From NCBI GenBank assembly GCA_016928715.1, contig JAFGKG010000219.1, positions 1-64,000 of the forward strand: DNA of 64,000 nucleotides, given 5' to 3'. The position numbers and the translations under genes are program-made. Source of the stretch: Chloroflexia bacterium (GTDB lineage Bacteria > Chloroflexota > Chloroflexia > DTKN01). The notes below the pieces were generated by a model. The model did no database searches. It saw nothing but the letters and a program-made list of their open reading frames with translations, and was not told the origin of the DNA. Shown here piece by piece: positions 59,140 through 64,000 of this stretch. Position 1 is the first letter of the stretch. Each line of letters opens with the position of its first letter.

Positions 59140-62100
59140 ATGGGCACGCTGCGTATCTTTCTCTTCGGGGGCTTGCACCTCTCTTATGGGCAGCAGCACC
59201 TGCCCACGTTTCCCACCCAGAAAACGCGTTCCCTGTTCGCCTACCTGGTAACGTTCCGCGATCGGCCGCACGCCCGAGAGGATCTGGCCCGTACCTTCTG
59301 GCGCCACAGCCCCCTGGACCGCGCTCGCCGCAGCCTCAACACCACCGTGTGGCGACTGCGGCGGATCGTGCCGCCCGGCTATCTGCAATCCGTTGGGGAA
59401 CAGCTTGCCTTTGAGCCCAGCGGGGACTATTGGGTCGACGTGGTCGCCTTTGAACAGGCCCTCCAACAGGCGGGCTGGACCCCGGGGCGGGACGCGTCCT
59501 CGTTTTTCCCAGCCCATCCCCAGGCTTTCGAGGCCCTGCAGCGGGCGGCGGAACTCTATCGGGGCGATTTCCTGGACGGTTTTGGCGAGGAGTGGCGCCT
59601 GGTTGAGGCCGAACGGCTGCGCTCCCTCTACCTGCAGGCACTGAAGCAATTGTTGGCCGGCTATCGCGATCGAGGCGATGACGAACAGGCCCTGCAGATC
59701 GCCCAGCGCTTGCTGCAGCTTGACCCACTGCACGAACAAGCCCACCAGCAGGCCATCGAACTGTACGCCCGGCTGGGCCGGATGAAGGATGCCCATACCC
59801 AATTCGAGACCTGTCGCCGCTTGCTTAGGGAGGAACTGGACGTCAAACCAATGCCCGAGACAGTGTCCGTATACCAGCGCATTTGCCGCACCAGCCCTAA
59901 CGCTGCGCTCCCACCGCCTTCCTCCAACTTGCCTTTTAGCGACCAATCGATACCTGGACCTCTCTCCCGCAGCCCCTTTGACAATTTCGGACAGGTACCG
60001 ATGGTGGGCCAGGAGCAGGTCTGGTCCTCCCTGTTGTCTCGTTTTTCGCTGGCCGCCCGGGGAGAGGGTGGGTTGGTCATGCTGATGGGTCGAGCCGGCG
60101 AGGGTAAAACCCGCCTGGCCCAAGAGTTAGCCCGTTATGCCAAAAGCCGGGGTTGGCTATCCCTTTGGGGGAACTGCCACGAGTTCAAAGAGCCCCCTCC
60201 GTATCAGGCCTGGACTGAAGCGCTTCGCTCCGCCCTCTCCTGGCTGGGCCGGCAAAACTGGAATTTACTGCCCTCAGCCTGCCTGAGCGAGATCACGCTG
60301 CTGCTGCCCGAGTTGGGCCGGCTGCTGCCGAGTTTACCGCCCCCAGCGAACGTCCCCGCCCCGCAGCGGCGGGAACAATTGCAGCAGGCCCTATGGGGCT
60401 TTTTGCTTGGCCTGGGCCGGGTGCGCCCCTGCCTGGTCGTCCTGGACGACCTGCACTGGGCGGACGAGGCCACCCTGCAGGCATTGGCCAGCTTGACCCG
60501 CTTGCCGGACTGCCCCCTGCTCATCCTGGGAACCACCCGCTCGGACGAGCAGCCCCCCCTCCTGCACACACTGCTGCAGGAGGGGACCGACACCGAGGCC
60601 CTGCAGCAGTACAAATTGAAGCCCCTCTCGCGGTCAGAGGTCGGCGAGTTGAGCCAGGCGCTGCTGGGCCGGGCCTTGCCCGATGCACTTTTTGTCGAAC
60701 GTCTCTATCAAGAAACGGGGGGAAATCCTTTCTATATCATCGAGTCGCTCAAAGGCCTCTACGAGCAGGGCCTGCTCTCACAGGATCGTCAGGGCCGGTG
60801 GCACCTTGAGCAGGACTCCACCCAACTGCTCCAGGCCGACTGGCCCCTCCCTCGTGGGATTGGCCAGGTGGTGCGCCGCCGCCTGGAGCAACTTGCCCGG
60901 AACGAGTGTGCCCTGTTAGAACTCGCCGCAGTTCTGGGAAGGAGAATGCCTTTTGACCTGCTCTGGCAGTCCAGCGGCTGGTCGGAGGAGCGGGTACTGG
61001 AGGTCACGGACGAACTGCTGCGGCGGCAGTTCCTGGTCGAGGGGGATGACGCCCTGAGATTTGTTCACGATCACGTGCGCCAAATCATCTACCAGGGCAT
61101 CGGGCCGGCTCGTCGTCAATTTTTGCATCGGCGTGCGGGGGAAGTGTTGGAGGCATACGACGCCGGGTGCATTGAGGAATTGGCCCACCATTTTTTCCTG
61201 AGCCGGCAACTAGAGCGGGCGATGCCATACTGCTTGCAGGCGGGAAATCGGGCCATGAGTCTCTATGCTTACCAGTCCGCCCTGACTTATTACAATTGGA
61301 TCGTCCAGGCCGCCCAAGAGTTGGGTGAAATAGAGCACGCGACGGAATTATTGAGGGCTTATGAGTGTTTTGGTTACGTGTGGGGACACCTGGGTAACAT
61401 TGACCGAGCGCTGGAAAATTATGCCGCTATGCGCCAGGTGGCCCAATCCGCCAAAAATTGGGCCGCTGTTGCCCGATCCGAGAGACGAGTGGCCTGGGTA
61501 TATGGAAGTATGTTGCATGATTGGAATGAGGGGCTATCTCGCGCTCGCCAGGCCGGCCAATTGGCCCGCGAGGCAGAGGATTGGCGGGAAACGGTCATCG
61601 CTATGCTGGATACAGGCTTTTTCCACAACATGTTGGGGCAATATGCCCAGGCACTGGATACCCTGCAGCAGGCCCTGGCCCTCTCTAGAGAACAGGGCGA
61701 AGCCGGACCGGCGGCGCACTGCTTACAATATATTGGCCTGGCACAGCAAGCCCTAGGTCAATATCAAGAATCCCAGACCGCATTTCAGGAAGCCTTGCAA
61801 GTCTTTGTAGAGATCGGTAATCGATGGGCACAAGCCAGTACTTGGGCCGATCTCGGTTATCTTTACCTGAGTATGGGAAATCTGGCCCTGGCGGAAGACT
61901 CTTTTTTCAAGACCCAGTCCGTGTTGAACGACACGGTCTCTTATCTTGGCTCTCCCTATGAACTGATTGGCCTGGCGGCCGTGCAGCGCTGGCGGGGAGC
62001 GTGTGCTAAAAGTCTGGAATGGCTGGACCAGGCCTCCAAGGTGGGGCATCGTTTTGAGGAGAGCCACTATACCGCTGCTCTATATCTCTTTTATCGATCG

Positions 62101-63195
62101 TTGGTTCACTGGGACCTGGGCCAGATTGGGGCCAGCCTCGACGATCTGTGGCTGGCCTTGGAGCGGGCTCGCCAAAGCAATACCCCAACGCTGGTGATCG
62201 ACCTGTTGAATAGCCTGGGCTTTAGCCTGCGTGTTTTGGGCCAGGTCGAGCAGTCCGCTGCCTGTCATCAAGAGGGGCTGGACCTTGCCAACCGATCAGC
62301 ATCTCTCTCCGGTAAGAAAGAATCCCTGGTCGGACTCGGTCTTGTCCATGTCTATCAGGGCAATCTCGTGGGAGGGCGTGCACACCTGGCGCGGTCCGTG
62401 CAACTGGCCCGTCTCCTGGGATCAAAGCATCGGGCGACAGCTCTCGCCGCGCTGGCCGAGGGCTGCCTGGTCAATTGGGACCTAGAACCAGCCCGGTCGT
62501 TGGCCCAAAAATCCTTGGGCTTGGCCGAACAAATGGACCTGCTTCCCCTGCAGGTCCACTCGCTGCATTTGCTGGGCTGGGCCTTGCTTGGACTGGGCTA
62601 CCCCGAGCAGGCCAGGACCGCACTGGAACAGGCCCTGCACAGGGCTTCCCCACCCGGTTATCCCATGCGGCGGTGGATGATTCTCGTGGGACTGTCGAAT
62701 ACACTGGCAGAACTGGGCGAACAGGCCGAGTCCGTACGACTGCGGCGACAGGCCGTCAGCCTGGTCCAAGGGATACTGGACGGCCTGGAAGACGAGGATA
62801 TAAAGCGTTCTTTTAAATCACAGGGGGCCGTGAGGACATTACTTGGGGAGAGCGAGCCGGTTCCTTTAGAGTCCGGCCAAACTTGCGTTGGCTTGGCCCG
62901 ACTGGGGGCGCCCACCGGCAGGCACCTGCTCCCGGAGGAACAGGTGCTCGTGCTGTGGACGGCACAAGTCGATCCCTTGCCGGGTGAGGACAAGGTCGCC
63001 CGCCGCAGGCGCCATATCCTGCACCTGTTGAGCGAGGCTGCTGTGCAGGGCGGCGATCCCACAGAGGCCGATTTGGCCGCCGTCCTCGGAGTGAGTACGC
63101 GCACCGTGCGCAGCGACGTCGCCGCTCTGCGCGCGTCCGGCCGGACGATCCGCACCCGCGGCGGCCGGACGACCACAAGGCGGGCTCCCGCGTAA
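59140..63195 (+). CDS. Large BTAD/AfsR-like regulator: N-terminal wHTH-BTAD, AAA ATPase, TPR array, C-terminal HTH
   Basis: LRIFLFGGLHLSYG..., BTAD-like AERLRSLYLQALKQL, P-loop GRAGEGKTRLAQELARYA, LVVLDDLHWADEATLQAL, TPR repeats, C-terminal TEADLAAVLGVSTRTVRSDVAALRASG. Confidence 0.88.
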   Translation: MGTLRIFLFGGLHLSYGQQHLPTFPTQKTRSLFAYLVTFRDRPHAREDLARTFWRHSPLDRARRSLNTTVWRLRRIVPPGYLQSVGEQLAFEPSGDYWVDVVAFEQALQQAGWTPGRDASSFFPAHPQAFEALQRAAELYRGDFLDGFGEEWRLVEAERLRSLYLQALKQLLAGYRDRGDDEQALQIAQRLLQLDPLHEQAHQQAIELYARLGRMKDAHTQFETCRRLLREELDVKPMPETVSVYQRICRTSPNAALPPPSSNLPFSDQSIPGPLSRSPFDNFGQVPMVGQEQVWSSLLSRFSLAARGEGGLVMLMGRAGEGKTRLAQELARYAKSRGWLSLWGNCHEFKEPPPYQAWTEALRSALSWLGRQNWNLLPSACLSEITLLLPELGRLLPSLPPPANVPAPQRREQLQQALWGFLLGLGRVRPCLVVLDDLHWADEATLQALASLTRLPDCPLLILGTTRSDEQPPLLHTLLQEGTDTEALQQYKLKPLSRSEVGELSQALLGRALPDALFVERLYQETGGNPFYIIESLKGLYEQGLLSQDRQGRWHLEQDSTQLLQADWPLPRGIGQVVRRRLEQLARNECALLELAAVLGRRMPFDLLWQSSGWSEERVLEVTDELLRRQFLVEGDDALRFVHDHVRQIIYQGIGPARRQFLHRRAGEVLEAYDAGCIEELAHHFFLSRQLERAMPYCLQAGNRAMSLYAYQSALTYYNWIVQAAQELGEIEHATELLRAYECFGYVWGHLGNIDRALENYAAMRQVAQSAKNWAAVARSERRVAWVYGSMLHDWNEGLSRARQAGQLAREAEDWRETVIAMLDTGFFHNMLGQYAQALDTLQQALALSREQGEAGPAAHCLQYIGLAQQALGQYQESQTAFQEALQVFVEIGNRWAQASTWADLGYLYLSMGNLALAEDSFFKTQSVLNDTVSYLGSPYELIGLAAVQRWRGACAKSLEWLDQASKVGHRFEESHYTAALYLFYRSLVHWDLGQIGASLDDLWLALERARQSNTPTLVIDLLNSLGFSLRVLGQVEQSAACHQEGLDLANRSASLSGKKESLVGLGLVHVYQGNLVGGRAHLARSVQLARLLGSKHRATALAALAEGCLVNWDLEPARSLAQKSLGLAEQMDLLPLQVHSLHLLGWALLGLGYPEQARTALEQALHRASPPGYPMRRWMILVGLSNTLAELGEQAESVRLRRQAVSLVQGILDGLEDEDIKRSFKSQGAVRTLLGESEPVPLESGQTCVGLARLGAPTGRHLLPEEQVLVLWTAQVDPLPGEDKVARRRRHILHLLSEAAVQGGDPTEADLAAVLGVSTRTVRSDVAALRASGRTIRTRGGRTTTRRAPA

Positions 63196-63282
63196 GCGGG
63201 GGGGATTTGCGTTCTTTGGGGTGGCCGCCCCGGCTGCGCCGGGGTTGGATCGTGGGCACCTGCTCCGGAAATAGACCGTAAA

Positions 63283-63304
63283 GGCGTCCGCCTGCGCGGA
63301 CGCC
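63283..63304. repeat. 9-bp perfect stem hairpin GGCGTCCGC-CTGC-GCGGACGCC
   Basis: Direct reading; no clear T-run. Confidence 0.75.
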
Positions 63305-63320
63305 CGGCCAAAGGCCCGTC

Positions 63321-63570
63321 AGGCTTCAGCCGGCGCTTGAATTCCCCAGGCGGCTAAAGCCTCTGCTGGGGGGACTCAAACCGCATGCCATGCCCGCTTT
63401 TGGCCCGGCGGTATGCTGGAGCACAGAAACTTCAAGTTTCTGGGTAGCGCAGTCGAGGAATCGCGTGGATAGCAAAACGATTCCTCGTCTCCGGGCCAAA
63501 CCCGGCGGAGTTTGGGAGCAAAAGTCGGCGGAGCCATGTGCCAGACTCGGCTGAGTCATGTGCCAGACTC
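63321..63570. repeat. Cluster of intergenic inverted/direct repeats
   Basis: aggcttcagccg (63321-63332) with cggctaaagcct (63351-63362, 1 mismatch); cagaaactt-c-aagtttctg (63424-63442); cgaggaatcg/cgattcctcg (63454-63487); direct repeat catgtgccagactc at 63535 and 63557. Confidence 0.7.
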
Positions 63571-63665
63571 TCGCCTCATTTTTTCCTCATGGTTCCTCCC
63601 TACAGCCGATCCTTGTGATAGCCTTCGACTATACTGGGTCCAACGATTGCATTCAAGGAGCGCCC

Positions 63666-63899
63666 ATGACGTTAATTCCGCGCCGCAGCGCCGCCTTTGT
63701 CGTCCGCATCTGGTGGGAACGCCCCGAAGGGGAGCAGTCGCTCTGGCGGGGCCAGGCGATCCACACGGACAGCCGCCAGGTTCAGTACTTCGACTGTCTG
63801 GAGGATCTGTTGGAATTCATCGAAACCTGGACGGGCGAACTGCATGGACAGTCACCGTCCTCTGAGGCCTCCCCAAAGGCCCCGAGAAAAATGGGGTAG
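63666..63899 (+). CDS. Small hypothetical protein (77 aa)
   Basis: MTLIPRRSAAFVVRIWWERPEGEQSLWRGQAIHTDSRQVQYFDCLEDLLEFIETW, a compact, natural-looking sequence. Confidence 0.6.
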   Translation: MTLIPRRSAAFVVRIWWERPEGEQSLWRGQAIHTDSRQVQYFDCLEDLLEFIETWTGELHGQSPSSEASPKAPRKMG

Positions 63900-63949
63900 G
63901 ATAATGGACCCGGAAATTTACCCTCGAAACAAGCCTGGAGGTCTCCCCA

Positions 63950-64000
63950 GTGCAAACGCCCCCGGCAAAAAGCACTTGGCCCCACCGGCGCTCAGCCGGC
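63950..64000 (+). CDS. Possible start of a CDS truncated by the window edge (GTG start)
   Basis: GGAGG about 9 nt upstream of GTG at 63950, open to the window end. Confidence 0.25.
   Translation, partial: MQTPPAKSTWPHRRSAG

Overview
High-GC bacterial chromosome window, probably from a Chloroflexota-type lineage (inferred from gene content and style; not proven). It is densely coding on both strands, with about 39 supported CDSs, one tRNA-Leu(UAG), several good sigma70-type promoters, a few intrinsic-terminator-like hairpins, and dispersed intergenic inverted-repeat elements. Housekeeping content includes rpoB, rpoC, trpS, pyk, ispG, rseP, trmFO, ino1, lpd, a MurT-like ligase, NAPRTase and ogt. 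The strongest candidate for an undescribed system is at the left edge. A truncated CDS ends in a Gly-rich linker plus an alternating Cys-Ala tail (GGCACACACACAGCACACAGGGR). It is followed by a radical SAM/SPASM enzyme with a PqqD-like N-terminus. Next comes a full-length paralogue that keeps the PqqD-like region and the GGE motif but has lost essentially all Fe-S cysteines. Other notable items: an Asn-to-Ala change in the otherwise near-invariant NADFDGD motif of RpoC; a Cys-rich insertion in RpoB; an HdrA/GltD/MvhD-like fusion near an HdrD-like protein; Wzz-Wzm and glycosidase-O-antigen-ligase fusions; a probable unannotated microprotein upstream of a CapA-like lipoprotein; MITE-like repeats; and a candidate attenuator upstream of trpS. 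All calls come from reading the sequence by eye; no database search was run.
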